From Odobenus rosmarus divergens (Eukaryota; Chordata; Mammalia; Carnivora; Odobenidae), in contig NW_004450287.1 in NCBI RefSeq assembly GCF_000321225.1, positions 2,768,282 to 2,832,281 of the forward strand: DNA of 64,000 nucleotides, read 5' to 3'. Position numbers and translations under genes: made by a program. The notes under the pieces were generated by a model. That model saw nothing but the letters and a program-made list of their open reading frames with translations. It made no database searches and was not told the DNA's origin. Of the stretch, positions 22,444-35,073 are shown in pieces (the first letter of the stretch is position 1; every line of letters starts with the position of its first letter).

Positions 22444-24421
22444 TTCTTTCTTAATTCAATGAATTATATTCTTATTTATATTTATACCCAAACAGTCCTA
22501 CATTTGGCTAGTGGGAGCCCATTCAGGCTGGCTTCAGGATCTTTTTGACATGTTCCCATCATTTTTTAAAGGAATTCCTTACTTTCTGTAACAAGGAGAC
22601 CTTCTAGCCTTACCTTATAATTTCCCTGCCTTAGCCCTGGAATCAGCATTTCTCCAAGCAACCAGAGATTTTACTCCTATCCATTTCCATGCTGTTGTCA
22701 CCCAGCCTTATGGGTAGTCAATTTCACTGGCTTTAAGTTTTTCATTTCCTATATTTATTTTTCAAAATTAAGGCATTACTTATTAAATATTTCTACACTT
22801 CTTTCTTATCCAAAAAAGCAGTACATTATGGATACTTTGTTGAACTTAATTTTTTTTTTCATGAAAAGAGTCTATCCTGGAAATTACTACATATGAGTTC
22901 ATAGAAACTTCCTTTATATTTTTGTTTAAAGTTGCATAATACTTTATTTTGTGGTGAACAGTCATTTATAGAGTCAATTCTCTGTCAGTTATATTTTTAA
23001 ATTGTATTTTTGTAAATGTTTTTTAAGGGTAAATTCCTAAAGTGGGATCTTTACAAGAAAGGGTAAACACTAGGAAGTTTTGTTGGATACTGCCAAAGTT
23101 TTCCCACAGAGCTATATCTATTTTGTATTCATACCAGCAATACATAAAAGTACTTGTCTCCCGCGACCTTCAAACAGTGTTTTCAAACTTTTGTGTTTTT
23201 GTCTATCTGTTAAATAATATACGGATTCTTAGTATAGATGAGATTAACATGCATTTTAAAAAAATCATGAAAGATGAAATATTTTTGTAGGTTTAAAGGT
23301 CACTTGTATGTCTCTTGTGTCTCCTTTTGTAAGCTATTTATATTTTTTTGCTCTTATTTTTATTATTTTCCCCTGTAATTTAAAATGTTCTTTAAATATT
23401 TGGAGTGATCACCTTTTAGCTGTGATATATATGGCAAATATTTTCCCTTCTATGATAGGTGTTTTGTTTCAATGTTTTTTCGGGGGAGGGTGGAGGAGCA
23501 AGCATGCAGAATTTTTTTCAATATTTCCTTTTCTTGTATTGGAATTTTGAGTTATAGTTAGACTTTTTTTTTAATCTAGATTATAAGGAATACACTTGTG
23601 TTTTTTTTCTCTAGTAATTGTACGGATTTATCTTCTATATTTAGATCACTGATTCATTTGGAGTTTATTTTTTACTCTTTTTCTTTTCGGATTCTTATGG
23701 GTCTTAATTTTTTCTTCTAAACTAATTTCATGGGCAATACTTACAATATTTTCTGAAGTAAGAGCAGAGATAGAAACTATTCTTGTCTTGTTCCTGAATT
23801 TGATGGGCATGCTTATATTTATTCCACATTAAGATGCTGGCTTTAGGGCTGAATATATAGTATATGTATCTGTGTATATTTCTATATTATTGAGTAAATT
23901 TTAATCAGGAATGGGTGTTGGATTTTATCACAGGCTTGTCTCTATAGAGATAGTTATATATTTTTTCTTTTCATAGCTATCAATATAGTATCAAATTAAT
24001 TTCGATCTTTGCATTTATTAAAATTTATTAGTCATGATATATTATTTTCTTAATGTACTATTAGATTTTATTTGCTAATATTCATTTAGGATTTTTTGGA
24101 TTGATATTAGTAAGTAAAATTGGTCTGTGCTAATGTTTTCAGTTTAGGAATCAATGTTATCTTTGCTTCCTAAAAATATTTTTAAATGTTTCTTAATTTT
24201 CTATGCTCTGTAATAATTTGTGCAGCATTAGAATTATCTAGTTACTTAAGTGTTGATAGAATTTCCTGTGGAATCATTTGGACCTGGTACCTTTCTCTGA
24301 GAGCAGTACTTTAATAACTCTCTCATTTTTTCTGTGTCTCTGCCTCTCTCCTCTGTCTCCCTCTCTCTCTGTCTCTCTTTTTTTCTCCCTGCCTGATTTT
24401 ATGGAAATTATCTGTTTAAAC

Positions 24422-24454
24422 TTTCTATTATTATCAAGTTGATAATAATAGAAA
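24422..24454. repeat. Perfect inverted repeat (16-bp arms, 1-nt centre)
   Basis: TTTCTATTATTATCAA, G, then its exact reverse complement TTGATAATAATAGAAA. Lies inside the ancient L1 ORF2 relic. Confidence 0.92.
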
Positions 24455-25114
24455 TTTATAATTTATATCAAGTGTGATAAATTATATTTTGCTGAGATGT
24501 TATCTATTTCATCAAAGTTTGGGCATTTATTTGCATAGGGTTGTGCAAAGTATTCTCATAACATTATTAAATCCTTCTGTTTCAATGGCTATTTTATCTT
24601 TGTTCTTAGCCTTTGTTCTTTAACTATTGTTCTGATTTGTTTTAATCTTAGAGATTAAATTAGAGACACAATTAAATATATTTAGTGCTCAAAATCAGCC
24701 CTTTTGCTAAAGTTTCTCCAATTATCTCTCTCTTCCTCTCTCTTTTTTTTTTTTGCAGCAAAAGAGCCTACTATTTCATTGTGTTTTTCATTATGTTATC
24801 ATTATTCCAATAGTATAATGGGGGTTACATGTTTCAAGGAATAAAACTGCTTTATAATAATAGGGGATTTTTTTCCGTTACCTTTTAAGTAGGTCCTGTT
24901 ACAATCTTTTCTCATCACAGTTTCTTTCCAAAACAATGAATGAGAATTAAAAAATTCAGAGAATGATAATTATAATCAAAAATAAATATCCCTAACAGTA
25001 TCTTATACATTATTTCAAAGATCTTACATTTTTATTTTTCCCTATGCAATGATTTCTTAAAAGAAAACAATTTACATTTTTACATGGTGTTTTAATTCAG
25101 CCCTTTTTTTAATT

Positions 25115-25460
25115 TCTAATTTTATTTTTTAAAGTTTTTATTTAAATTCCAGTTAGTTAACACAGTGTAATATTAGTTTCAGGTGTACAATATGGTGATT
25201 CAACACTTCCACACATCCCCCAGTGCTCATCACAAGTGCCCTCCTTAATCCCCATCACCTATTTCACCCATCCCCCCACCAAAAACCCTCCCCTGTGGTA
25301 ACATATCAGTTTGTTCTCTATAACTAAGAGTCTGTTTCTTGGTTTGCCTCCCTCTCTCTTTTTCTTTTTCCCCTTTGCTGATTTGTTTTGTTTCTTAAAT
25401 TCCCCAAAGAGTGAAATCATACGTATTTATTTTTCTCTGACTGACTTATTTTGCTCCAAT
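25115..25460 (-). mobile_element. L1 3'UTR fragment, minus strand
   Basis: 'AACACAGTGTAATATTAGTT', 'TTCAGGTGTACAATATGGTG', 'CACATCCCCCAGTGCTCATC' and 'CTAAGAGTCTGTTTCTTGGT' are the reversed 3' end of a carnivoran/L1MA-type L1. The T-rich sequence at the left edge is the poly(A) side. Confidence 0.85.
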
Positions 25461-26909
25461 CATCTCTTGACTGGACTGAACTTGTAAAGGAATGTGTAAG
25501 AATGCTCATAGAATATTCCTGGAGTTCTTACATGATTATACAGTTTTCTATAGACTTGACACTTGAAAAACACTTCTGCTGGATTTAAAGTCCTTAGTGC
25601 ACACTTTTTTTCCTTGAGTTATGAAACCTAAACCATCCTGCCTTTGTCTTGGTTTAGATGTCCTTGTCTAAGATGCTCATGCCATCAGATTTTCTCTCAC
25701 TGATACCAGACACTCTTTTTGCCTCAATTTTCTGAGGACAATTTTATCTTTAAAGAAAGAATTGGAATTAAATATTAAAGGGCAGATTTTTTTTAGGTAT
25801 ATGGTAATGAATTCAATTTTTGAATTATGGCTTAAAACATTTTCAATTCATTTTATTCTTTAACATCTCCAGTTATGTATATCATTTATCTTTTTTGCAT
25901 CTCTTTCTATTTGATCAATTTCTCTCTGAACACTTTTCTTTCATTATTTTGATATTTTTTTTTAGTTATTATCACACCTTTCCTGAATGTTCCTTATTAA
26001 CTTCGAAGTTTAAGGTTTCCTCTTTTGGAGGCTATGTCATTTAGTTTATTTTTTCAAGATGATTTTGTCTTTTTCTTTAATTTACTGCCTGAGCTTGATC
26101 AACTCTCATTTCACATGCTGACATGTTAATATTTATCTTAATATGAAAAAAAAATTTTCATAGTGAATTAACCTAAACATCTATTTCTCTTCCGAATTTT
26201 GGAATTTATAATTCAAGGGTTTTTTATACAAGTGTTTATTTAAGTTTGTTTAATTCACTTTGGAGTGTTGTGTTGAAGTTTTACTTCAATTAATTAGTCA
26301 ATTAATTAAGTTGCTTATGAGTCTTTTTTAGAATTTTTATCACTTGAGATGTTTTGATTCTCCTTGTTTGTTTTCTTTTTTATTAGTTCTGTATGGAAGT
26401 AAATCTACAATTTTCTGATGATTCAATGTTTTAAAAAAATTACTCTGGATTGGCAATGAGACTTTCAGATAACTAATTAGATTACTCAATTCAACTATTC
26501 TCTTTTCTATTAATATATTGAAGCACAGTTTTAACGGATAGTGCTAATTTCAAGGAAAGAGGTTTCGATTTGTCTTTGATTCTATCAAGCTTTTTTTTTC
26601 TTTCTTTAGAAAAACAAATTTTCTTTTTCTTATACATTCTTACCCTTCACAATGAAGTCTCCAGTATGTGCCTCCCCTTTCCCTACTCACTTTACTCTCC
26701 TAGAAGTGGTGATATAAAATTAATGAAGCAAAATATTGTAGAAGAAAAGAAACAAGTGAAAACTACTAAAAATACTACTTGGATAAAATTGACAGAATGA
26801 TGAGGCTCAAATAACAGATGACACAACTTACACTGGCTTAAATATAAGTTGGATTTACTGTCTCTCATTACAAAAAGGCCAAGCTGGGTTACTCCCATGA
26901 CTTATTGTT
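25461..26909. other. Unassigned T-rich sequence, possibly further ancient LINE
   Basis: Strongly T-rich on the plus strand with style like reversed LINE sequence ('GTAAAGGAATGTGTAAGAAT', 'GGATTTAAAGTCCTTAGTGC'), but I could not align it confidently to a known block. No gene seen. Confidence 0.35.
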
Positions 26910-26930
26910 CTCAAAGGCATAGGTTATTTT

Positions 26931-26948
26931 AAAATTTTTTATTTATTT

Positions 26949-26979
<31 letters not shown>

Positions 26980-27127
26980 CAAGCATGAGCAGGGGGAGGG
27001 GCAGAGGCAGAGGGAGAAGCCGACTCCTGCTGAGCAGGGAGCCCGATGCGTGGCTCCATTCTAGGATCCTTGGATTATGACCTGAGCCAAAGGCAGAGGC
27101 TTAACCGACTGAACCACCCAGGCACCC
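26931..27127 (-). mobile_element. CAN-type SINE, minus strand, with long GA tract
   Basis: Flanked by a 21-bp target-site duplication with one mismatch (26910-26930 and 27128-27148). Carries an expanded (GA)n at 26949-26974 followed by the usual 'TGACCTGAGCCAAAGGCAGA' and reversed head. Confidence 0.96.
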
Positions 27128-27148
27128 CTCAAAGGCAAAGGTTATTTT

Positions 27149-27697
27149 AAACTTCACATTCTCACACTGAATTTTGTTTTCAGCTTTGCCCCTTTATAGT
27201 CTTAAACACACTTGGAGAAAAGTGTTTCTATGTAAGAAATGCTCAAGGCCGAAGAATGTCCTTTTCTTGGGTCCCCTTTTTAGAGTGAGGCAAACTTTCC
27301 CAGAACTTTTACTTTTCCCTCCCTGCCTCAAACCTACTGTTTTTCCTTCATGTCTTTGTCCAGATTTCATAAAATCATATGTAATTTTACCAATGTTCAT
27401 TTTTAGATAAATCAATATTTTCTTGTCCTGAAGCATCAGGTATTTAAACTCTGTGTTCTTTTGAAAGGAAGAAAGGGTATGAGATGATTGCTAACTCACC
27501 AACTGTTTCTGACATGGTTAAGAAGCACAATAAATTCTAAAACTAAAACTAAAACTTAAGTGCATTTAATTGCAGATAAAATAATAAATAGAACAATCTA
27601 AGAATCTGAAGGATAATAACCTTGAAAAATCTTAGAATAATATAAGAATTATAGAATAATAGAATAATCTTTGGTAAGTATCTGAAAGACAGTGTTG
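27149..27697. other. Unassigned sequence
   Basis: The 27170-27400 part is less AT-rich; together with 26815-26909 it may be one old repeat split by the SINE, but I cannot name it. Complementary open frames at 27174-27410 and 27194-27436 have no recognisable similarity. Confidence 0.35.
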
Positions 27698-27891
27698 TTT
27701 TTTTAAAAAAGATTTTACTTATTTTTTGAGAGAAAGAGAGAGTGTGTGTGCAAGAGAACATGAGTGGGGGAGAGAGTCAGAGAGAGAGGGAGAAGCAGAC
27801 TCATGACTGAGCAGGGAGCCTGACTAGGGGCTTAATTCCAGGACGCTGGGATCATGACTTGAGCCTAAGGCAGTGAGCCACCCAGGTGCCA
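27698..27891 (-). mobile_element. CAN-type SINE, minus strand, with internal deletion
   Basis: Typical layout, but 'CCTAAGGCAGTGAGCCACC' lacks the usual 'ACGCTTAACCGACT' segment, so the A-box neighbourhood is deleted. No clear target-site duplication. Confidence 0.92.
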
Positions 27892-28531
27892 CTGAATGAT
27901 AATATTCTTAGAACATTCAGTAGAGTTCTTAACGATTTTTCTCTCTAGATTAGAATAACTACAGAAAGTCTTTGAGAAGAAATTCACAGCATAGAAAACT
28001 TAGTCCTTTACTTATTTCTAAAAACTCAACTCCCCAAATTTGGAAGCTTACACCTGATATCAATCATCTGTTAATGGTGATCCTTCCGTCTACAAACTTA
28101 CCAAGCTTATGCCAAATTTTCCCCTTACAAAACATAGTGTTCAAGAAAATATTAAAAATCATTTAATTGTAAACTTATTTATTGGGAGTCACATATGAAG
28201 AGACAAGGGAATTGAGCATTATTTTCTCCCAAGTTCTTGACCTTTTTGGGGAGGCTGGCCTTTAGAAATTGTGCCTCCATAGCCTTGATGACTGGGCCAT
28301 GGCCCAAGAGACCATAACTGCATTGTAATAGATAGTCAGACAAGGCTTTCTCCCTCCTGACTTGAGATCCCAAAACCCTAGTTGGCTATTCAACCAATGA
28401 TTTGTGTTAGGATGAAGTGGTGTGGACCATATTTGGTCAGGTAGATGGAAAAAAAGAGAAAGGCAGTCTGCTGAGAAAGATAAAAATGAAGTAGACATGT
28501 ACAGAGAAGAAAAGATGAAAGTGTGTAGTCT
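27892..28531. other. Unassigned sequence
   Basis: No repeat family or gene recognised; short frames here run into the adjacent GA-rich SINE. Confidence 0.4.
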
Positions 28532-28549
28532 AAATAAGAGAGAGAGGAC

Positions 28550-28581
<32 letters not shown>

Positions 28582-28741
28582 GAAGGGGGTGGGCGAGAGG
28601 AAGAGGTAGAGAGAGAATCCCAAGCATGCTCCACGCTCAGCATAGAGCCAGTTGCAGGGCTCCATCTCAAGACCCTGAGCTCACGACCTGAGCCTAAATC
28701 AAGAGGCTGATGCTTAACTGACTGAGCCACCCAGGTGCCCC
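28532..28741 (-). mobile_element. Older CAN-type SINE subfamily, minus strand
   Basis: Long GA-rich tail, then 'GAATCCCAAGCATGCTCCAC', 'CCTGAGCTCACGACCTGAGC', 'CTAAATCAAGAGGCTGATGC' and the reversed head. The 'AATCAAGAG' element marks the older subfamily also seen at 33370, 40134 (plus strand) and 56271. Open frames on both strands here arise from its GA/CT repeats. Confidence 0.9.
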
Positions 28742-30074
28742 TCTCAATTTTATTTTGACTTAAGTTAGTTTTGGCATGTTTCTGCTAATAGCAACCCAAT
28801 AATCCTGACTTTAACAATATTCTCATGCTAATGTTTCTATGGTATGTGTGAGAATCAATTTTAGAGTTAAAATGATCCTAAGATATCATAATTTCATAGA
28901 TTTAGAACCCTAGAGAGGTTAAAATATTACATAGATGGTTGAGGATCCTGACAGCCTCAGACTCCTGATTTTACAAATACCAGCATTTATAGAAAATTAA
29001 AACAAAGATTTGGGAATAAACCACTTTTTGCTTTTCTTCTAATACCAGCTCATTTTCCAGTGATACTCTTCTAACAAACTATTACTTCAAATTAAAAAAA
29101 AATTAATTTTGAAAGAAACCCAACCTAATGAAAATAGAGATTCCATTCCCTGCACCCAGATATACCAGACATTTTGACATATTTACTTCATATATCTTTT
29201 TTAAAGACATAAGATAGTCAAAATCTAGTCAAAACAGTTTTAAAAGATAATTTTAGAGCAAGTAGTCTAGTATGTATAATTTTATAAACTCAGACCCTCT
29301 ACTAACTCAGATATAATTATATAGTCTAATTGTTTTCTGAGTTTCCTAAATAGAAATGTTTAAAGTACATTACCAACATGGGATTCATTTTACTTTCTTT
29401 TAATTGAAAATAATTTCATATTCGTCCCAAAATTAAAAAAAAATTATGCTACTGAATGCACTTAGATGTACTTTACTAGCAACACATTGAGGTATATCTT
29501 TACATATTTATATTTGTGTATTTTTTATAGTTTTGGAAAATAGTCTTTAGTTTTAGCTTCCTCACCTTTTCTCATCTTTAGCCTTTGCTTGAAGCTAGGT
29601 ATCATTCAAAACCAGTAGCAATCAGTATTCTTTTCATTCTTGTTAAAACATAGCATTGATCTGTAATACATGGAGATTAAGAATATCAAGGGAGAACATT
29701 TAAAATACAGTGGCAATGAATTTATATAGTATTTATGTGACTATCAATATCCTTTCAAGGGATTTACATTGTAATTGAAGATTAGTTGAGCATAAGTTAA
29801 TAAACTCTTAAAGTATTAGCCAAATCTTCTTATGTAAGACTCTAAGAAATTCTTTTCAATTAAAAAAAAATAGTAGTAATCAAATATGATGCCCCTAGAG
29901 ATATGCTACAGGGAATCCATAGTATTCTTTCCTCAAATGATAAAGTAGTTAAAATATTTTCTAATTTTCTTCTTTATTCACCCTAGTGTATATATTTGTC
30001 AGAATATAAAAATTATAAACTTTTATCTACCATTTGATTGTTTTCTTCCTATTTGCCTTATTTTATTTGTTTGC
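28742..30074. other. Unassigned AT-rich sequence
   Basis: About 1.3 kb with no confident feature. The span 29100-29480 has a loose resemblance to reversed ancient L1 3'UTR. Confidence 0.35.
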
Positions 30075-30500
30075 TTTTATTTATTAGCCACTTTTAATTT
30101 TGATATAATTGGGAATAATTTCAAACATAGAGTTGCAACAGTAGCACAAAAACTCCTATACATTACAGTATAATTATAAAAAGCACAAATCTTAACATTG
30201 ACACAATACCACTATCTAATCCACAGTCCATATTTAAATTTCTTCCATTGTCCTAACAATGTTCTTAATAGCTATTTTTTCCCCCTCCATCAAGAATCCA
30301 CTCCAGGATAACTCCTTATATTTAGTTGTCATATTTCTTTAGTTTTATTTAATCTTGCTCAGAATATCTTTGTGCTTTATAACCTTGACATTTTTGGAGA
30401 GAATTGGCTAATTATTTTGTAAAATGTTGCCAGTTTGGGTTTACTAAAGCTTTCAGATTATTAGAAATTCCTGTGTTTAATTATATTGCAATGTACTTTC
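30075..30500 (-). mobile_element. Ancient L1 3'UTR fragment, minus strand
   Basis: 'TTGACACAATACCACTATCT', 'CCACAGTCCATATTTAAATT', 'AGAATCCACTCCAGGATAAC' and 'TTTGTAAAATGTTGCCAGTT' follow the same reversed ancient L1 3'UTR seen at 21420-22690. Confidence 0.75.
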
Positions 30501-30586
30501 GAAAGTTGAATTATTTTTTCTTGAGAGCTAAGCTGATCTAGCTTAGTCATTCATGAAGGACATTTACTGTACAGGTTAAGATATTC

Positions 30587-30800
30587 AGGCTTTGGAGTCA
30601 GACAGATTTAGATTTACTTTCTACCTTTTCTGACAATTAGTTTTACTCATCTTCTCCAAGCTTCAATTTCCTAATCTGTAAAATAGGGAAAATGATGAAT
30701 TCTCAAAGGGGTTGCTGGAAGGATTAGATGAGATAACATATGCAAAGCATTTGGTAAAATGCCTGGCATGTAAACAAAGCTCCATAAAGGATTGGGCACA
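30587..30800 (+). mobile_element. MIR SINE, plus strand
   Basis: 'CTTTGGAGTCAGACAGATTT', 'CTTCAATTTCCTAATCTGTA', AAATAGGGAAAATGATG, 'GGATTAGATGAGATAACATA' and 'AAATGCCTGGCATGTAAACA' track the MIR consensus in order, including the conserved core. Confidence 0.88.
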
Positions 30801-33000
30801 TTATTATGTTTGCCAATGGAAAGTAACATGAAAAAACTGACAAGCTAGTTTAGTGGCATTAAATAAATGATAGCACTGATATTTTGGAGAGGAGGAAAGT
30901 GAGTGAAATTGCCTTTTTCATCTGAAGGCCTTTGAAGCATTTACATTTCCAAGTTCCAGTGTTAGGTCTTTTTTAATGTCTCATTTTTCAGTGTATAAGA
31001 CTTTATAGTTAATTTTCCAAAAGCAAAATATCTCAGTTTATGTTTTAATATATTTCCTTTTGAAGTAAAAATTATAGCTAAGGGAATTTCTTTCTGATAG
31101 TGTAGAATTTAAAACAAGGATTTCCTGGTAATTTATTCATTTGAAACTAATTGTATATTTGCTTATATGCCATATATTACTTATATGCTTATTTACTTAC
31201 ATAATATTATTTTCTCAAGGTAGATCAAGAAAGCCCATTTAGTCATTAAGATAGCTGAATAGCCAATAAGAGTAACAGCTTTGATTTGGGCTGTGGGAAT
31301 AGGGGTTTTTTCAAAGCAGGAGACAGGAGAAAGAGAAGAAAATACACATTTTTAGCTTATTGCTTGATGCAGGATTGATGTCATGAATTATCTTGACCTA
31401 AGCTGTGTCTGTATTTGGCAAGCTTCCATGAGCCCTTCTGGCCATAAATTCTACTTCCTGGTGATCCTCTGTCCCAGTGGGTTAAGCTTATAACATATGA
31501 CAAATTTGTTATAGCCTTTTCTGCCCTGCCTGTTCATATACAACTCTCCTTTCCTCTTGGGTAAAGAACTCAGGTATTTTTCAGAAAATTACTCCATCAG
31601 TAAGGAATTTGGGATTCTTTATATTTATTTAAATTTTTCATATTTACATTTAAAGATAATATATGTGATAATTAAAATAAATTCCTAATTGGCTATTTTC
31701 CAGGCTTTGTGTTTAATAGATAGTTTTTGACAAGTTGGGGCCAACTTGTATCCTGAAGTCATGTTCTGTGGAGTCTATAGTCTAATCTGATACTGCTCTT
31801 GATATCTTAACTTCCTCTAGTTTTGAAGATCTAAGCATTATTAGTGTATTTAGCCACAGCACTCCTGTCTAGGCCAGAAGCATGAATCAACTCATCACAG
31901 GATGGGCTGCCTGCCTGCTGAAAGTATTGGAGAGCTTTCTGGGAGTTTTAGACAGGCATATGGCTCTCACACTGGGATATATCAGGCTAGAATATGCCCG
32001 TGCAACTTTGCCCTGGGTAATTTCAAAAGAACAGAATTTTTATTTATTTTTTTTTAAGTAAGGAGGCTCAAATTCAACATATTTAAGTTTGTTATGATCT
32101 CAGTCAATAGGAATGAAGAAAAAAATACAAAAAACAAATAAGAAGAAAAATATTTAAGACCTCTCAAATGCACTCACATAGGGTGATTTGCATGCTTTTT
32201 TCCTTTATAAGCTTCTGGTCATTTAATTTTTTCTTAAGTTACATTTTTACTTTTCATAGAGTGTTATTAATTTCTCATAGCTATTTGCAACAGTTAGAAA
32301 GTCCACTTTTAGAAAACTAATTTAAATGACTTAAAATTTTGATGCCATCTCCTTCTAGAATTTATACATCATTTTTGTATAGGACACTATTACAATTTTC
32401 TAATACCAGTGTACATTATTTCTTACATCTTAGTAGCCGTTTTTTCTTTGAAATTGAGATTTGACATTCAGATACATTGATATTTAAGTGGCCAGGACAT
32501 TTGAAAGAAATTGGAGGTTATCACAGAAGTGCCCTTCTGTTGGTGATGCATTCATGTATCAGAGACTTTCTTTTGCATTTATTTAAGTTAGAAACATGGT
32601 ATTGCTATTTAAATAATTTTCCCACATAATAATTCCTTAAAAAGTTGTAATTGCTTTAAGTTTTACTACTGATTGTAGTCATTTGTGTGATTGTATCTAT
32701 GATTGATGCATTTTAATGTTGCAATTGTCTGGAAATTTTCATTGATTATATCCATGACTGGTATTCTTTATGGTACAATTGTGTAGTAATAGTCTGATTA
32801 TGTTGCTGTTAAGATTTTTACATAACTTTCTCTCAGGACACATTTGAAGAATAGAGTTTTTATTTCCAAGAGTATAAGCTCTTGGTAAAACAAATCACTT
32901 CATTTGGCTTGGTGAATTTTCATTGAGTCAACAGGCTGAATGATATTCAAAAGAAAACCACCATGTTCTCTTTTTATATTATACTACTGAGAATTTTTTA
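30801..33000. other. Unassigned, about 2.2 kb without a recognisable feature
   Basis: AT-rich sequence with no SINE/LINE landmarks and no open frame above 60 codons. Could be unique intron or intergenic DNA. Confidence 0.45.
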
Positions 33001-33135
33001 AAATTCTTTTTTAAAATTTAAATTCAATTAACCAATTTAAAGTACATCGTTAGTTTCAGAGGTAGTGTTCAATAATTTATCAGTTTTGGATAACACCCGG
33101 TGTTCATCACATCATGTGCCCTCCTTAATTTAAAA
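33001..33135 (-). mobile_element. L1 3' end fragment, minus strand
   Basis: 'ATTCAATTAACCAATTTAAA', 'ACATCGTTAGTTTCAGAGGT', 'AATAATTTATCAGTTTTGGA' and 'GTTCATCACATCATGTGCCC' form the reversed end of a carnivoran L1 3'UTR. Confidence 0.8.
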
Positions 33136-33159
33136 ATTTATATTACTAAAATTTTTCTT

Positions 33160-33354
33160 TTTCTTTTTTAAGATTTTATTTATTTATCTGACAGAGAGAG
33201 AATGAGCGAGCACAAGCAGGGGAAGTAGCAGAGGAGAGGGAGAAGCAGGCTCCCTGCTGAGCAGGGAGCATGACATGGGACACGATCCCAGGATCCTGGG
33301 ATCATGACCTGAGCCGAAGGCAGACGCTTAACCAACCGAGCCACCCAGGGCCCC
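33160..33354 (-). mobile_element. CAN-type SINE, minus strand
   Basis: AAGATTTTATTTATTTATCT, GA-rich tract, 'GATCATGACCTGAGCCGAAG' and reversed head 'GAGCCACCCAGGGCCCC' (one base lost). Followed after 15 bp by another SINE in the same orientation. Confidence 0.94.
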
Positions 33355-33369
33355 TAAATTCTTTTTTAG

Positions 33370-33568
33370 AAAAGATTTATTTATTTGAGAGAGAGAGAGA
33401 GAGAGAGATGAGCCTAAGCAGGAGGTGTAGAGGAAGAGGAAGAGAGGATCTCAAGCATACTTGGTGCTGAGCACAGAGCCTGATGAGGGGCTCAATCTAA
33501 GAACCCTGAGATCACGACCTGAGCCAAAACCAAGAATCAGACGCTTAACCAACTGCATCACCCAGAAA
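33370..33568 (-). mobile_element. Older CAN-type SINE subfamily, minus strand
   Basis: (GA)n tract, 'GATCTCAAGCATACTTGGTG', 'GATCACGACCTGAGCCAAAA', 'CCAAGAATCAGACGCTTAAC', then a degraded head 'CTGCATCACCCAG'. More diverged than its neighbour. Confidence 0.88.
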
Positions 33569-34681
33569 TCAGAAAAAGATTTAATAACAAAGACTGAAAA
33601 GAAGTGGCCAGAATGTTTAGGAAAATCTAGCAAAGAGCAGTATAGGAAGGCCAAAAGAATTAAGTACTTAGGAGTGTCTGCTGCATCTGGCACAAGGGAC
33701 AATAATCTTGACCTCACTGAGAGCAGATTCAGTGGAGCTGTGGAGATATAAGCCAGGTGGAAAGGTAACTAGGAATCAAGAGGAGATAAAGTCATACAAT
33801 ATAAGGAGAATATTTAGGGGGGGGAACAATTGTGAAGGAAAGGAGAAAGATAGGATAATATACATACAAAAAATTTGGGATTTGTTTGTTTTAACACAGC
33901 AGAGATAATTTGAAGTTAAAAAAAAAAAGAAAGGGGTAAGGTATTGAAGAAAAGGTCTCTGAAGGGGCTCAGAGTTTTATTCTAATTCAAGGTAAACTTT
34001 GAACAGATAACTTGGCACTTATTTCAGTGAGAGCTAAAAGAATGAGGTAGGGAGATATATGAAGATAAATTCATTTCTGGGTAATGGTAAGACATTGGAA
34101 TTTCTCTGCAACTTGGATTCTATATTTGCTGTAATTTAAGAAGATATCTTTTCTCTACCAAGGAAGGATATGGAGGTGTGCATGAGCATGGGGATAGAAT
34201 GGAGAAAGAGAGGAAAATGTTAAAGAGTTGGAGACCATGCTATGTAGAAGGGCTGATAGAATTTACAAATGAGAACAAATAGAGGGATTGTTGACTGAAC
34301 ATGAACAGAGGAGACTTGTCTTGGCACAGAGATATGATTCTTCCCAGCAGTGCTTAATGGCATGCATATAAAAGCAAGAAAGCAAATGCATGGAGTGATT
34401 TTCCGATGGTGATACACAGATCCAGTGTAACAGAAGGACAAGATAACAAAGCGGTTGTAGGTTGTGGGTAGAGAGTACTTGAAAGTGATGGACCACAGAG
34501 TCTGGTTCAGACTGGGATAAAAATACAGTCACTAGGAGGCTGATGACCCAGAATAGATGAAATGGCCAATGTTCTGGGGTCTTGATGAAATTTAATAATT
34601 GGTATAGTGAGAATATGAAAGTAAAAGTGCATAAAGGATAAATGTTTTTAAATAAAACAGGATTTTATACTCAAAGGTTTT
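33569..34681. other. Unassigned A-rich sequence
   Basis: Purine-rich on the plus strand, with a style like L2 internal sequence but no decisive block. Overlapping frames at 33461-33908 and 34220-34532 show no family resemblance. Confidence 0.35.
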
Positions 34682-34699
34682 GAAAGTACTGTTATTTGG

Positions 34700-34870
34700 A
34701 GGGTGCCTGGGTGGCTCAGTTGGTTAAGCGACTGCCTTCAGCTAAGGTCAGGATCCTGGAGTCCCAGGATCGAGTCCCACATCGGGCTCCCTGCTTGGCA
34801 GGGAGTCTGCTTCTCCCTCTGACCCTCCCCCCTCTCATGCTCTCTCTCTCTCAAATAAATAAATAAAATA
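34700..34870 (+). mobile_element. CAN-type SINE, plus strand (first of a tandem pair)
   Basis: Head 'GGTGCCTGGGTGGCTCAGTT', 'GTTAAGCGACTGCCTTCAGC' variant, CT-rich tract and (AAAT)n tail. The left flank GAAAGTACTGTTATTTGG (34682-34699) is repeated after the second SINE of the pair, not after this one. Confidence 0.95.
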
Positions 34871-34876
34871 ATATTT

Positions 34877-35073
34877 GGGGCACCTGGGTGGCTCAGTCAT
34901 TAAGCGTCTGCCTTCGGCTCAGGTCATGATGCCAGGGTCCTGGGATGGAGCCCCACATCGGGCTCCCTGCTCAGCAGGAAGCCTACTTCTCCCTCTCCCA
35001 CTCCCCCTGCTTGTGTTCCCTCTCTCACTGTCTCTTTCTCTGTCAAATAAATAAATAAAAGCTTAAAAAAAAA
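34877..35073 (+). mobile_element. CAN-type SINE, plus strand (second of a tandem pair)
   Basis: Complete, near-consensus copy of a different subtype ('GTCATTAAGCGTCTGCCTTC') six bases after the first. Followed by GAAAGTACAGTTATTTGG (35074-35091), the partner of the duplication before the first SINE. Confidence 0.96.

Larger units (their letters stand above)
21420..24740 (-). mobile_element. Ancient L1 (L1MC/L1MD/L1ME-like), minus strand, about 3.1 kb
   Basis: Reading left to right this is a reversed L1. The 3'UTR occupies about 21420-22690, with text like 'AATATATAGTCCATATTCAA', 'GCATACCACAAAGGTGATTT', 'AGTGGGAGCCCATTCAGGCT' and 'TTAGCCCTGGAATCAGCATT'. The C-terminal half of ORF2 follows at about 22900-24740 (for example 'GTGGGATCTTTACAAGAAAG', 'CTTGTCTTGTTCCTGAATTT', 'TGGAATCATTTGGACCTGGT'). 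Frames are riddled with stops. A SINE splits it at 22246-22443. Age and subfamily are judged from divergence only. Confidence 0.8.

Noticed and set aside
28262..28730. Arg/Glu-rich and Ser/Leu-rich open frames on both strands
   Set aside because: Produced by the (GA)n/(CT)n tract of a SINE; low-complexity read-through.
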